Source: Rhodothermia bacterium (GTDB lineage Bacteria > Bacteroidota > Rhodothermia > Rhodothermales > JAAAOL01). Taken from it: a stretch of DNA of 55,033 nucleotides. Each line of letters opens with the position of its first letter. The first letter of the stretch is position 1. Made by a program: the position numbers and the translations under genes. The notes beneath the pieces are model-generated. The model did not search any database and was not told where the DNA came from. It was given only the letters and a program-made list of their open reading frames with translations. Shown one piece after another: positions 16,849-28,207 of this stretch. The stretch is taken from NCBI GenBank assembly GCA_030428385.1, contig JAUIDY010000029.1:1-55033 (forward strand), read 5' to 3'.

Positions 16849-17379
16849 TTATGTTGCTCTTTCCACGCGATGAAGAATAAAGCGCGCCTCGAACCATTCA
16901 TTTTGGAAATGCAGGGTGCCTTTGTCTTTCGACATCTGGGTTATGATGTGGCCGTCGAGCCCCAGCATCGAGATTGCGTACATTGCGCTTGTCGCGGACG
17001 CGTCGATGCGACCGTGCTTTTTTTCAACCACCACGGCTTGGCGTTTTACCAGCGGCCAGATTCCCCCATAACCTTCCAAGGCGAGATCGGTCCCGTTCCG
17101 ATCCAACGTGAGGTATTCGCGTCCCTCGTACAAACAGATGCCCCACTTGTGTAGTTGGGTGAGGTGGGCAACGGTGCGGTCTTTAGGAGAAAAAGCAATC
17201 TGGGTTTTTGCTATGTAGGGGCCAAATGCCTTCTGGGTAAGAACGGCCATCACAAACCGTACTTTGTTGGTCAGGCTTAGCGGAGCCTGGAGAAAAAGAT
17301 GCCACTGCGTGATGTTTATTGCAACCGTTCCTGCCCAATCGCCATGCACCAAGTGGTAATACTGTTCGTGGGTTTGCAT
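16849..17379 (-). CDS. Conserved-looking hypothetical protein
   Basis: A 176-residue soluble protein without a signal peptide or membrane segment. It opens QTHEQYYHLVHGDWAGTVAI and contains LTQKAFGPYIAKTQIAF, KWGICLYEGREYLTLDRNG and KHGRIDASATSAMYAISML. The alternating hydrophobic pattern suggests a beta-rich, calycin-like fold, but I cannot name a family or function. It stands alone between the pseudogene and the PQQ dehydrogenase gene. Confidence 0.65.
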   Translation of the reverse strand: MQTHEQYYHLVHGDWAGTVAINITQWHLFLQAPLSLTNKVRFVMAVLTQKAFGPYIAKTQIAFSPKDRTVAHLTQLHKWGICLYEGREYLTLDRNGTDLALEGYGGIWPLVKRQAVVVEKKHGRIDASATSAMYAISMLGLDGHIITQMSKDKGTLHFQNEWFEARFILHRVERAT

Positions 17380-17499
17380 GGGGTTGGGTTGGGCAAAAGG
17401 CCGTTTTGCTTGTTCTCTTAAGAGTCTGCGCAGCGTTCATTTGATGGTATCCTCGCGTTCTCGTAGCGTAGCTCTTCCGCACGATACGGCTGCTTGGTC

Positions 17500-17520
17500 A
17501 TGTCGGACAAAATCCGGCAT
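17500..17520. repeat. Imperfect palindrome between genes
   Basis: ATGTCGGA and TCCGGCAT flank a 5-base loop in the 17,380-17,596 gap. The neighbouring words (GTCATG, GGGATGG) resemble the GTCATCCCGA-type dispersed element seen elsewhere. The gap holds no gene. Confidence 0.4.
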
Positions 17521-17596
17521 CTCACAGATGGGCGCAATTGCCAAACAGGGAGAACTCGGCTCAGGGTCGGGATGGCCGAGGAAGAGACGTTCTCGC

Positions 17597-19750
17597 TTAC
17601 TCCGCATCCGGCAACGCAAACGCGAGGTAGCTGTCGCCCGACGGGGTGCCCATCTTCCCGCCGCCACACGCGATGACGACGTACTGCTTGCCGTCTACCA
17701 TGTAGGTGCTGGGCGTGGCGTAGCCGCCAGCGGGCAGCTTCGTCTCCCATAGCAGGTCGCCCGTGTCCTTGTCGAAGGCGCGAAACATCTCGTCGTTGGT
17801 TGCCGCGATGAACAGGAGCCCGCCCGCCGTCACGACGGGGCCGCCGTAGTTTTCGGTGCCGGTGTTGTCTACGCCTGCGGCTTTCATGCGCGGGTCTTCG
17901 CCGAGGGGAATCGACCAGCGGTAGTCGCCTGTGTTGAGGTCGATGGCGTGCAGCGTGCCCCACGGCGGCCGGGAGGCCGGAAAGCCCTCGTTATCGAAGA
18001 AGCGGTGGTAGCCGCCGAACTGGTACGGGATCTCCGGGGCGTCTTGCGAGAGGGCTTCTTTGATTTCGGCATCGGGTTCTTCCTGTCCCAGCAAAAACGC
18101 AATGAGGGCGTCGCGCTCGGTCTCGGAGAGGCGGGGGAAGCCGGGCATAAAGTTGCGTCCCTGCTGGATGACCTGCTGGATCTGGGGCACGGTCAGTCGG
18201 TCGTCCAGGTCAATGAGCGAGGGGAAGTTCTGGGCTACGTTGCCTACGCGGTCCATGCCGTGGCACGCCGCGCAACTGGCTACGTATGTGCGTTCGCCAA
18301 GCGAGGCATCCGCAGGCACCAGATCCGCTGCACCATCCACTTCGTGCATCTGCACCACCCACGGAATGTGGTTGGCGTTGACGTACAGGATGCCATCCGG
18401 GTCGGTGGCGGCACCACCCCATTCGGCTCCACCATCAAAGCCGGGGCGGAAAACGGTGCCCTGGGTGTTAAACGGGAGGTAGGTCTCGGATGGGCCCAGC
18501 GTACGCAGGCTGTCGAGGACGAAGGCGCGGGCTTCCGGCGTGCGGTCGGTGACGTCGGCCTCGGTGAAGTTTTGCGGGGCGAAAGGAGCCGGTTTGGTCG
18601 GCATTGGCTGGGTGGGCCACGCGTGTTCACCGAGCAGCGGAGATGCCGGAACCGCCTGCTCTTCGATGGGGAACAAGGGCTCGCCGGTCTCGCGGTTGAA
18701 CAAAAAGACGTAGCCTGCCTTGGTGATCTGCGCCACGGCGTCGATGCGCTGGCCGTTGTGGGTCACCGTCAGGAGGTTGGGCGGGGCGGGGAGGTCGCGG
18801 TCCCAGATGTCGTGGTGGACGGTTTGGAAGTGCCAGATGCGCTCGCCGGTGTCGGCGTTGAGGGCTACCACGCTGTTGGCGAACAGGTTTTCGCCCTCGC
18901 GGTTGCCGCCCCAGAAGTCGAACGACGCCGAGCCGGTGGGGATGAAGACGATGCCGCGTTCGGCGTCCACGCTCATACCCGCCCAGCTATTGACGCCGCC
19001 CAGCATCTCCCAGGCGTCTTCGGGCCACGTATCGTAGCCATACTCGCCGGGCTGCGGGATGGTGTGGAAGATCCACGCGATGGCACCCGTCCGCACGTCG
19101 TAGGCGCGGATATGCCCCGGCGCGGCGTCCATGCCTTCCGAGACGCGAGTGCCCATGATGAGCAGGTCTTTGTACACCGTCCCCGGCGTCGTAGAAGCGA
19201 TAAACAAATCCGACACGTCGCGTCCCAGCCCGTCGTGCAGGTCCACCATGCCGTTGTCCCCGAAGTCCGATTTCAGCGCCCCGGTGACGGCGTCGATGGC
19301 GAATAGCTTGTCGCCGGCGGCAAAGAGGATGCGGGCGTCGGTGCCATCGGTCCAGTACGAGATGCCCCGACTCGCGCCCAGCGCCAATTCCATCCCGCCT
19401 CGCTCGCCCGCCACTTCGGTGGGGTCGAAGCGCCACCGTTCGTCGCCGGTGGCAGCGTTCAGCGCAAACACGCTGATGCGCGGCGACGTGCCATACAACA
19501 CCCCGCCCACGATGAGCGGATTGGTCTGAATCTGTGCCCGGCGCTCGTGCCACAAATCACCCGCCTGATACGTCCACACGGGCTCCAACTGCGCCACGTT
19601 CGTTTTGTTGATCTGGTCGAGCGGGGCGTAGTGGCTTCGGGCATCATCGCCCAGATACGAGGCCCAGTCGTAGTCAGTGACGGGCACGTTGCAGGCCAGA
19701 GCCAGCGTGCTAAGAATGCAGGCGAAAAGGAGGGCAGAACGAAGGGGCAT
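17597..19750 (-). CDS. PQQ-dependent dehydrogenase with inserted cytochrome c domain, lipoprotein
   Basis: A 717-residue quinoprotein starting at the ATG at 19750, giving a lipoprotein signal (MPLRSALLFACILSTLALAC). It is an eight-bladed PQQ propeller: DYDWASYLGDDARSHYAPLD, FALNAATGDERWRF, ALNADTGERIWHFQTVHHDI, AIDLNTGDYRWSIPLGEDP and AFDKDTGDLLWETKLPAGGY are typical blade motifs. At about 480-560 a cytochrome c domain is inserted, with CAACHG (heme Cys493, Cys496, His497) and MPGFP as probable Met ligand. It likely oxidises an alcohol or sugar at the outer face of a membrane and passes electrons to the cytochrome encoded upstream. Substrate unknown. Confidence 0.9.
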   Translation of the reverse strand: MPLRSALLFACILSTLALACNVPVTDYDWASYLGDDARSHYAPLDQINKTNVAQLEPVWTYQAGDLWHERRAQIQTNPLIVGGVLYGTSPRISVFALNAATGDERWRFDPTEVAGERGGMELALGASRGISYWTDGTDARILFAAGDKLFAIDAVTGALKSDFGDNGMVDLHDGLGRDVSDLFIASTTPGTVYKDLLIMGTRVSEGMDAAPGHIRAYDVRTGAIAWIFHTIPQPGEYGYDTWPEDAWEMLGGVNSWAGMSVDAERGIVFIPTGSASFDFWGGNREGENLFANSVVALNADTGERIWHFQTVHHDIWDRDLPAPPNLLTVTHNGQRIDAVAQITKAGYVFLFNRETGEPLFPIEEQAVPASPLLGEHAWPTQPMPTKPAPFAPQNFTEADVTDRTPEARAFVLDSLRTLGPSETYLPFNTQGTVFRPGFDGGAEWGGAATDPDGILYVNANHIPWVVQMHEVDGAADLVPADASLGERTYVASCAACHGMDRVGNVAQNFPSLIDLDDRLTVPQIQQVIQQGRNFMPGFPRLSETERDALIAFLLGQEEPDAEIKEALSQDAPEIPYQFGGYHRFFDNEGFPASRPPWGTLHAIDLNTGDYRWSIPLGEDPRMKAAGVDNTGTENYGGPVVTAGGLLFIAATNDEMFRAFDKDTGDLLWETKLPAGGYATPSTYMVDGKQYVVIACGGGKMGTPSGDSYLAFALPDAE

Positions 19751-19809
19751 GGCGCAAGCGGGTGGGTGGGAGAAAGCCGCCCCCAAAGTAGCGGAATCAG
19801 GAGAAGGGG

Positions 19810-20319
19810 TCAATCCGTTGCCCGCCCGGCGCTGTCAAGTTCAGCGATGGTCCACGGGGTCTGGCGGTCGATGGTCTGGGCACGGACACGGGCAACCTCG
19901 GCAGCCGTTACCGGGGTGGCCTCATTGCCAAAGTGGGAACGCAGAAACGTAAGCACGGCGGCAACCTGATCGTCGTCGAGGTACGCGCCCCACGGAGGCA
20001 TCACGCTGTTGTAGGTGGCCTCGTTGACGGTGAGTTCGCCCTGCAAGCCGTGCAGGAGCACCCGGATCATGCGCCCGGTGTCGCCTGCAATGTCGCTGTT
20101 GGCTTGCAACGGCGGATATTCACCGGGGATACCTTCGCCGTTGGCCCCGTGGCAGGAGATACACCGTGTCCGGTAGACGGCCCCGCCATCCACAACCGCT
20201 TCGGCAACAACCGTGGCTTCCGCTGGTACCGCCGCTTCCTCTGCCGACTCGCTCGGCGCACAGGCGCTGAGGAGAAAGGGCAGCAACAGTACAACCGCCG
20301 CGCATGTTCTGTGCATCAT
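19810..20319 (-). CDS. c-type cytochrome lipoprotein
   Basis: A 169-residue protein when started at the ATG at 20319 (a second ATG is at 20316). The lipoprotein signal ends LLSAC, followed by an acidic alanine-rich linker. A single cytochrome c domain has CISCHGANGEGIPGEYPPL for heme attachment and MPPWG as candidate Met ligand. It lies between the DUF1080 gene (4-base gap) and the PQQ dehydrogenase (about 60 bases), consistent with acting as that enzyme's electron acceptor. Confidence 0.88.
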   Translation of the reverse strand: MMHRTCAAVVLLLPFLLSACAPSESAEEAAVPAEATVVAEAVVDGGAVYRTRCISCHGANGEGIPGEYPPLQANSDIAGDTGRMIRVLLHGLQGELTVNEATYNSVMPPWGAYLDDDQVAAVLTFLRSHFGNEATPVTAAEVARVRAQTIDRQTPWTIAELDSAGRATD

Positions 20320-20323
20320 GCGG

Positions 20324-20998
20324 TTACGAAGCCTCGGCATCGGGCAAGGGCATCACGCGGATGTTGCGGAACGACACCTGCGAGTTGTCGTCGTGGTTTT
20401 GCAGGCCCACCATGCCTTCCTCGCTGCGGTCGCCGGTGAAGTCGTTCACCTTCTCGCCATTCAGGAAGATCTGATAGTGCTGGCCCCGTACCTCGATCCG
20501 GTACTGGTTCCACTCGCCCACCGGCTTGGAGGCGACATGGGTGGGCGGCGAAAAGCTGTAAACCGAACCCGTCACATGCAGCGAATCCTGGCTGTCGTCG
20601 ATCTGGATTTCATAGCCCGTGTTGACGGCGTACCACGGATCCGGGGCGTCGGGAAAGCGGACGAAGACGCCAGAGTTGGCCGTCTCGGACGGCGACTTCC
20701 ATTCCAACTCCAGCACGAAGTTTTTGAGCTGTAAGTCTTTGTAATAGTACAACCCCATGCCGCCCTCCGAAGTCATCGAGCCGTCGTCTTCGATGCGAAA
20801 TGAGCCGGGGCCCGTCATTTCCCAACCTTCGGTGCCCGAGCCATCATACAGGGTGATCCATTCGTTTTCGGCGGGTGCTTCGGGGGTGTCTTCGGTGGCG
20901 ACCTCAGCAGGTGCTTCGGCGGCGGTGTCGGCATCAGCACAAGCCAGCCCGGTAACCAGCAGCAGGGCGATCCATAAAGTGGAAAGGGGAATACGCAT
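20324..20998 (-). CDS. DUF1080 (3-keto-disaccharide hydrolase-type) lipoprotein
   Basis: A 224-residue protein from the ATG at 20998, with lipobox TGLAC and an acidic linker. The concanavalin-like DUF1080 domain starts at WITLYDGSGTEGWEMTG and includes DFVLELEWKSP-like LKNFVLELEWKSPSETNSG spacing, VFVRFPDAPDPWYAVNTGYE and WNQYRIEVRGQHYQIFLNGE. The family includes 3-keto-glycoside hydrolases, but most members are uncharacterised. It is the first gene of a three-gene unit with the cytochrome and PQQ dehydrogenase. Confidence 0.88.
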   Translation of the reverse strand: MRIPLSTLWIALLLVTGLACADADTAAEAPAEVATEDTPEAPAENEWITLYDGSGTEGWEMTGPGSFRIEDDGSMTSEGGMGLYYYKDLQLKNFVLELEWKSPSETANSGVFVRFPDAPDPWYAVNTGYEIQIDDSQDSLHVTGSVYSFSPPTHVASKPVGEWNQYRIEVRGQHYQIFLNGEKVNDFTGDRSEEGMVGLQNHDDNSQVSFRNIRVMPLPDAEAS

Positions 20999-21208
20999 GT
21001 TTTTTCGACGCAAGGGTGGAGGGTGGGAAGGCGAGCGGTATAATGGCCCACCGGAGCGGGAGTGATCCTACGGGGTCTTGCTGTTATTGTCAACCCTTCC
21101 CTTTTCCCGCCTCTCCCTTCCCTCACCGTCTTCGCATGAATAAACCGTGAGGGTGGACAACCATTGGCGTCGCGGCGTTGGAGGGCGTCTTTGTCGGGGG
21201 TGCTCACA

Positions 21209-21238
21209 TTGACTCCGAAGCGCCGCTGACGGTATATT
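21209..21238 (+). promoter_or_regulatory. Candidate sigma-70-type promoter for efp
   Basis: TTGACT (21209-21214) and TATATT (21233-21238) are 18 bases apart and lie 36 bases upstream of the efp ATG. This is pattern reading only; housekeeping promoters of this phylum can differ from the E. coli consensus. Confidence 0.45.
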
Positions 21239-21273
21239 GCCGATTCCTGAAACGCCCAGTTAGATTTTTTGTC

Positions 21274-21843
21274 ATGGCCGATACGAGTGATTTTCGCAAT
21301 GGCTTTACGATGGAGTGGAACGGTGATCTGTGGCAGATCGTCGAGTTCATGCACGTCAAGCCCGGTAAGGGCGGAGCCTTTGTGCGTACGAAGTTAAAAA
21401 ACGTCCGCAACGGGCGGGTGGTGGACAACACCTTCCGGGCGGGCGAAAAAGTGCAAGAAGCCCGTGTGGAGCGTCGCCAGAACCAGTTTCTATATGAAGA
21501 TGAACTGGGCCTGCACTTCATGAACACCGACACCTACGAACAATTCTCGCTCCCTGCCGATCAGGTGGACAAGCGCGAATTCCTCAAAGAGGGGGGGATG
21601 GTAGATATCCTGTTCCACGCCGAAACCGAACAGCCGCTCACCACGGAGATCTCGAAAAGTGTGGAGTTGACCATCGTACAGACGGACCCCGGGTTAAAAG
21701 GCGACACCGCCACGGGCGCGACCAAACCAGCGACGCTGGAAAGTGGCGCGGAGGTACAGGTGCCGCTCTTCCTCAACGAGGGCGACGTGATCCGCGTCAA
21801 CACCGACACGGGCTCCTATGTCACCCGCGTTTCTACCGCGTGA
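21274..21843 (+). CDS. efp: Elongation factor P
   Basis: A 189-residue translation factor that relieves ribosome stalling at consecutive prolines. The ATG at 21274 was chosen because MADTSDFRNGFTMEWNG matches the EF-P N-terminus; the frame is open further upstream without similarity. The tip of domain I is VKPGKGGAFVRTKLKN, with Lys32 at the position that is post-translationally modified in many bacteria. The C-terminal OB domain ends GDTATGATKPATLESGAEV and VRVNTDTGSYV-like IRVNTDTGSYVTR. It precedes accB-accC, a common arrangement. Confidence 0.97.
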   Translation: MADTSDFRNGFTMEWNGDLWQIVEFMHVKPGKGGAFVRTKLKNVRNGRVVDNTFRAGEKVQEARVERRQNQFLYEDELGLHFMNTDTYEQFSLPADQVDKREFLKEGGMVDILFHAETEQPLTTEISKSVELTIVQTDPGLKGDTATGATKPATLESGAEVQVPLFLNEGDVIRVNTDTGSYVTRVSTA

Positions 21844-21898
21844 GTCGTGCAGTAATTGACTCCGCTTCTCATTCTGCACAGACTTGACCCTAACCGTT

Positions 21899-23775
<1,877 letters not shown>

Positions 23776-23904
23776 GTTGCGCCCCGCGTATCAAAGCGCC
23801 CCGACTATTCTTAACAGGATCCCCGGTGGACTCATATTTCATTCGCGGCGCGCAACCCCTATTTTCGGGCTTCTTCCTTTCCTGCTGAAAACGCTAGCTA
23901 GCTT

Positions 23905-24282
23905 ATGTCTTATCCCGACAACCTGCAGTATACCAAAGAGCACGAATGGATTCGTGTGGAAGGCACCACCGCTACCATCGGCATCACCGATTTTGCCCAG
24001 CGTGAGTTAGGCGATATCGTGTTTGTAGAACTCGAACCCGAAGGCACCGAACTGGATCGGGACGACGTATTTGGCACCGTTGAGGCCGTCAAGACGGTGT
24101 CGGAACTGTACATGCCCCTGTCGGGCACCATTACGGCGGTGAACGACGGGTTGGAGGCCAGTCCTGAGACGGTTAACGAAGACCCGTACGGCGACGGCTG
24201 GATGGTAAAGATCGAACTGAGCGATGCCGACCAACTTGATGACCTGATGGACGCCGCTGCATACAGCGACATGGTGTCGTAA
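23905..24282 (+). CDS. gcvH: Glycine cleavage system H protein
   Basis: A 125-residue lipoyl carrier, typical length. YTKEHEWIRVEGTTATIGIT and FAQRELGDIVFVELPE-like FVELEPEGTEL are conserved, and the lipoylated Lys63 lies in GTVEAVKTVSELYMPLSG. It shuttles the aminomethyl group between P and T proteins; those genes are not nearby. The 129-base gap before it contains a long-range GGTTGCGC/GCGCAACC inverted pair of doubtful meaning. Confidence 0.97.
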   Translation: MSYPDNLQYTKEHEWIRVEGTTATIGITDFAQRELGDIVFVELEPEGTELDRDDVFGTVEAVKTVSELYMPLSGTITAVNDGLEASPETVNEDPYGDGWMVKIELSDADQLDDLMDAAAYSDMVS

Positions 24283-24428
24283 ATGATGGGCCAAGCCCTG
24301 GCATTGATGATTCAGAATACGTCCTCTCTTCCGTGGAGGGAGAGGGAACGTAGAAACGACGCGAACCGCATACGGACAGGTTGACCTCGGGCACCCCCTT
24401 TGCTGATCGCTCCCCGCCGATAATTTTT

Positions 24429-25997
24429 ATGCACGAACGCATTCTTATCCTCGACTTCGGCTCGCAGTATACCCAACTGATTGCGCGGCGCGTGCGGGAG
24501 GCCGGGGTCTTCTCGGAGATCTTCCCCTGCACCATCGACCTCGAAAAAGTGCAGGCGTACGCGCCCAAAGGCCTGATTTTGTCGGGAAGTCCGTGTTCGG
24601 TGTATGACGACGGCGCGCCGCAACTCGACGCCCGGTTTCTGGAACTGACCCGCGCTGATGGCTCGCCGCTGCCTATTCTGGGTGTGTGCTACGGGTTACA
24701 AGCGATGGCGCATACGCTGGGCGGCGAGGTGGCCCGCGCCGAACGCCGTGAATTTGGGCGCGCTCACCTTCGCATCGACGACACCGCCGACCTGTTCGCG
24801 GGCGTCCCCGAAAATTCGGTGGTGTGGATGAGCCACGGCGACCACATGACCCGCCTACCGGAAGGCTTCCAAACCATCGCGCATACCGACAACGCGCCGA
24901 TTGCCGCCGTCCGCTCCCTCCACAAGCCGCACTTTGGCGTACAGTTTCATCCCGAGGTGGTGCATACCGACGACGGGCGGCAGATCCTGGAAAATTTTGC
25001 CTACCGCATCTGTGGCTGCGCCGGTGACTGGACGCCCGCGTCGTTTGTGGAGGAGAAAAAGCAGACCCTCCGTACGCTGGTCGGCGACGATCATGTGATC
25101 CTCGGCCTTTCGGGCGGCGTCGATTCATCGGTGGCAGCCGTGCTGTTGCACCAAGCCATCGGCGACCAACTGACCTGTGTGTTTGTCAACAACGGATTGC
25201 TGCGCAAAGGCGAGTGGGAGCAGGTGCAAACCACCTTTCGCGATCATTTCCACCTCGACCTGCGCGCCGTTGATGCGACTGATCTGTTTCTCGAGCGCCT
25301 CGAAGGCGTCACCGACCCCGAGCGCAAGCGCAAGATCATTGGCAACACGTTTATCGAGGTATTTGAGCAGGCCACGCAAGCCATCACGGCGCAGCTTGGC
25401 ACCAAACCCAAGTTCCTCGCCCAGGGCACGCTCTACCCCGATGTCATCGAAAGCGTCTCGTTCAAAGGCCCGTCGATGACCATCAAAACGCACCACAACG
25501 TGGGCGGCTTGCCCGAAGAACTGGGTTTCGACCTCATCGAACCGTTCCGCGAGTTGTTCAAGGACGAGGTGCGCGAGATCGGGCATGTGCTGGCTGTGCC
25601 GCCCACCATCATCGGGCGGCATCCATTTCCGGGACCGGGCCTCGCCGTTCGCATCCTCGGACCCATCACCCGCGAAGCCATTGCCGTGTTGCAGGAAGCC
25701 GATGCCATCTTCATCAACGAACTGCGCCATTATGGGCTTTACGATCAGGTGTGGCAGGCGTTTGCCGTGCTGCTGCCCGTGCAAAGCGTAGGCGTGATGG
25801 GCGACGAACGGACCTATGAAAACGTCTGCGCGTTGCGGGCCGTAACCTCCGTCGATGGCATGACGGCCGACTGGGCGCGGCTGCCCCACGACTTCCTGGC
25901 GCATGTCTCCAACCGCATCGTCAACGAGATTCGCGGGATCAACCGATGCGTTTATGACATCTCATCGAAGCCTCCAGCCACCATCGAGTGGGAATAA
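24429..25997 (+). CDS. guaA: GMP synthase (glutamine-hydrolysing)
   Basis: A 522-residue enzyme converting XMP to GMP. I chose the ATG at 24429 ([20 protein letters not shown]), the usual N-terminus. The glutaminase domain has ILGVCYGLQ with the nucleophilic Cys, and [14 protein letters not shown] with His and Glu. The ATP pyrophosphatase domain has [14 protein letters not shown] (PP-loop), and the C-terminal dimerisation domain ends [10 protein letters not shown]-like [14 protein letters not shown] and [19 protein letters not shown]. It stands in the plus-strand housekeeping run. Confidence 0.98.
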   Translation: MHERILILDFGSQYTQLIARRVREAGVFSEIFPCTIDLEKVQAYAPKGLILSGSPCSVYDDGAPQLDARFLELTRADGSPLPILGVCYGLQAMAHTLGGEVARAERREFGRAHLRIDDTADLFAGVPENSVVWMSHGDHMTRLPEGFQTIAHTDNAPIAAVRSLHKPHFGVQFHPEVVHTDDGRQILENFAYRICGCAGDWTPASFVEEKKQTLRTLVGDDHVILGLSGGVDSSVAAVLLHQAIGDQLTCVFVNNGLLRKGEWEQVQTTFRDHFHLDLRAVDATDLFLERLEGVTDPERKRKIIGNTFIEVFEQATQAITAQLGTKPKFLAQGTLYPDVIESVSFKGPSMTIKTHHNVGGLPEELGFDLIEPFRELFKDEVREIGHVLAVPPTIIGRHPFPGPGLAVRILGPITREAIAVLQEADAIFINELRHYGLYDQVWQAFAVLLPVQSVGVMGDERTYENVCALRAVTSVDGMTADWARLPHDFLAHVSNRIVNEIRGINRCVYDISSKPPATIEWE

Positions 25998-26025
25998 GTG
26001 CCGCCTTCGTCTTTTGTATGAGCCC

Positions 26026-27474
26026 ATGATTTGTTTTCCTTCCCGTTGCGCATTGTTTGTGTTGATGCTGCTCGGCGCATGGATCGTTCCTGTGGTTGCC
26101 GCCCAAGAGTTGGTGGAGCCGCCTCCCTTCATCGAGCAGGCCGAGTCGACGTTTGCACAAGCCCTCGAGGCCTTTGAGGCGGAAGACTACGGGATGGCAT
26201 ACCGTCGTTTTCGGCTGGTTTATGGCGATTTTGCGTTTAACCGCAAGACGACCGCGGCCATTCTGATGGCGGCCAAATCGCTCTACCGGGACGAACAATA
26301 TGAGCTGGCAGATGACCTGCTCTACCGTTTTTTGGAGCAGTACCCCACGAGTAGCTATGTGGGCGAGGCACGTATCACGCAGGCGCTGGTGGAACAGGGA
26401 TTGGCCCGCGAAGCGCGTTTAGCGCAGCAGTTCCGGCTGGGTATTGCGCTGCCTGCCACCCGCCGCGATGCGGCCTACACCCAGGCGCTGTTTAATGGCA
26501 TCCGGCTGGCCGTCGACGAGTTTAATGCCTCCGGGCAGTATGATGCGTCCGTGCGGATGTATTTCCGCGACACGGAAAACAATGCACAAGAGGCAGGGCG
26601 GGTTGTTACAGAGCTCGCCCGCGCCGACAGCGTCGATGTGATTCTGGGACCCCTCTTTAGCCGCGAAGCCATGGCCGGAGCTGACGCCGCCGAGCGCGAA
26701 GGTGTGGTGCTGGTGCCGCCTCTGGCAACGGAAGAAGGCGTAGGCGAAGGGCGGCTGTTTGTGTTTCAGGCCAATCCCTCGATCTCTACCCGGGGGCGGG
26801 TCATGGCGCGGTATGCCGTGGGCGAGATGCGGCTCGCTTCCTTCGGGGTTATCTCCGACGAAGGGCGCAACAGCATCAGTGCACGCATGGGCGAAGGGTT
26901 TCAGGAAGAAGCCCTGGAACTGGGAGCCGACGTGGTGTTTTTTGAACAACTCGCCAACGACAAAGGGTGGCAATACCTGTCCTCGGAAATCGAGCGTGAC
27001 ACGCTGCGCACCGTCGAAGCACTTTATCTACCTATCGACGGGCGGGACGCCGAGACGCTGGTGAATAGCGCCTTGCGGGAGATTCACCGCACCCAAATCT
27101 CGCTCCAACTCCTGGGCAATAGCCGCTGGGATGCCATCGCGGATCCCGAACGGGCCAGCCAGTATTATGTGACCTACACCAGCGAGTTTTACATCAGCCC
27201 GACGAGCGAGGCCGCGCAGAATTTCCGGCGGCGCTACCGGGCACTCGCGGGTGAGATCCCCGACCGGCTCGCCTATGTAGGCTACGATGTGGCCCGGCAC
27301 GTCTTACAGCAGTTGGTCGAAAGCGAAGCCAACGGCATCACCCTCCGCCGCGCCCTCGAAGAAGCGCCGCTGTACGAGGGACTCGGCACCCGCATCGATT
27401 TCCAGGGCGGCCACGTCAACCAGGCGCTGTTTATGATGGGCTACCGCAATGGGAGATCCGTAGTGCTGAACTAG
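26026..27474 (+). CDS. Secreted LpoA-like/ABC-type substrate-binding protein with TPR region
   Basis: A 482-residue protein; the ATG at 26026 is preferred because it lies after the guaA stop and begins a signal peptide (SRCALFVLMLLGAWIVPVVAAQE). Residues about 35-125 are TPR-like (ALEAFEAEDYGMAYRRFRLV, YELADDLLYRFLEQYPTSSY). A type 1 periplasmic-binding fold follows: IALPATRRDAAYTQALFNGI, VDVILGPLFSREAMAGADAA, VVLVPPLATEEG and YDVARHVLQQLVE. TPR plus Leu/Ile/Val-binding fold is the architecture of penicillin-binding-protein activator LpoA, but no permease gene is adjacent and the ligand is unknown. Confidence 0.82.
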   Translation: MICFPSRCALFVLMLLGAWIVPVVAAQELVEPPPFIEQAESTFAQALEAFEAEDYGMAYRRFRLVYGDFAFNRKTTAAILMAAKSLYRDEQYELADDLLYRFLEQYPTSSYVGEARITQALVEQGLAREARLAQQFRLGIALPATRRDAAYTQALFNGIRLAVDEFNASGQYDASVRMYFRDTENNAQEAGRVVTELARADSVDVILGPLFSREAMAGADAAEREGVVLVPPLATEEGVGEGRLFVFQANPSISTRGRVMARYAVGEMRLASFGVISDEGRNSISARMGEGFQEEALELGADVVFFEQLANDKGWQYLSSEIERDTLRTVEALYLPIDGRDAETLVNSALREIHRTQISLQLLGNSRWDAIADPERASQYYVTYTSEFYISPTSEAAQNFRRRYRALAGEIPDRLAYVGYDVARHVLQQLVESEANGITLRRALEEAPLYEGLGTRIDFQGGHVNQALFMMGYRNGRSVVLN

Positions 27475-27504
27475 GCGCTGCACTGCAATATGCTTCGCTG
27501 GGGC

Positions 27505-27774
27505 ATGAAGACGTATCGTGTCTATATCATGAGCAACCAGTTTGATACGGTATACTATGTTGGGGCAAACGATTTGGCCCGTCGCGTTTGGGAGCACAAG
27601 GAAGGAGCAAGGGGACAGTTTCCCTCAACGTATCGGGTTACCAAGTTGCTGTATGTGGAAGCGTATGAAGAGGTTGAGCAAGCCATTCAGCGAGAAAAGC
27701 AGTTGAAGGGCTGGACGCGTAAGAAAAAGTGGGCGCTCATCCAAGCTCAGAAGCCCGAGATGAAGGATTTGTAA
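27505..27774 (+). CDS. GIY-YIG domain protein (UPF0213/endonuclease-like)
   Basis: An 89-residue single-domain protein (ATG at 27505; an in-frame ATG is at 27490). KTYRVYIMSNQFDTVYYVGA is a divergent GIY-YIG pair, and ARRVWEHKEG, then IQREKQLKGWTRKKKWALI, are typical of the small stand-alone group. The actual nuclease activity of these small proteins is mostly untested. It sits at the edge of a repeat-rich gap. Confidence 0.9.
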   Translation: MKTYRVYIMSNQFDTVYYVGANDLARRVWEHKEGARGQFPSTYRVTKLLYVEAYEEVEQAIQREKQLKGWTRKKKWALIQAQKPEMKDL

Positions 27775-27863
27775 GATTCTCGATAACAGCACAACCCATC
27801 TCTCTGTGTCATACCCATTCCGTTTGTGGCTGTCGGGATAGCGCAGGTGCTCCTTCCCGCGTT

Positions 27864-27886
27864 CCCTCTCCCTTGATGGGAGAGGG
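27864..27886. repeat. CCCTCTCCC palindromic repeat
   Basis: CCCTCTCCC and GGGAGAGGG form a 9-bp stem with a 5-base loop, followed by CCAGGGTGAGGGTGA. From memory this is a widespread type of dispersed intergenic palindrome. No U-tract follows. Confidence 0.6.
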
Positions 27887-28063
27887 CCAGGGTGAGGGTG
27901 ACTCGTTAAACTGAGCCGAGCGCTTTCGGTGGCATATTTCCCCCTCACGCTGTTTAGCTCGCTACGCTCATCGGTCGCCTTCGGCTCGTGTCTCCCCCGC
28001 CAGGGGAGAGAGAACCCATTCTCGCAGGAACGTATCCAGACATCAATGATCGTAATCCGTATA

Positions 28064-28178
28064 ATCCTGAGCGGGGGCCCGAAGGGCAACAGTCGAAGGA
28101 TCTCTCACCCTATCGTCGGGCAAATCCCAGCCTAGGAGGGAAGAACCTTCGACTCAAGATGCTCGCTCAGGATGACAC
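28064..28178. repeat. GTCATCCTGAG-type palindromic element
   Basis: The element is bounded by ATCCTGAGC (28064-28072) and GCTCAGGAT (28165-28173), perfectly complementary 9-base arms. Internally GTCGAAGGATCTC faces CTTCGACTC. It is related in style to the elements at 11411-11723. Confidence 0.6.
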
Positions 28179-28207
28179 AAACGGTCGGTTATAGAAGAGA
28201 GCAATAC

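Larger units (their letters stand above)
27775..28207. other. Repeat-rich intergenic region
   Basis: A 433-base gap without a convincing gene. It holds two palindromic elements listed separately and the words GCTCGCTACGCTCATCGG and GCCTTCGGCTCGTGTC, reminiscent of repeats at 8404-8606. Short open frames across it have repeat-derived composition. Confidence 0.55.

Noticed and set aside
17948-19306. Long plus-strand open frame opposite the PQQ dehydrogenase gene
   Set aside because: It is the antisense shadow of a clearly coding GC-rich gene and its translation shows no domain.
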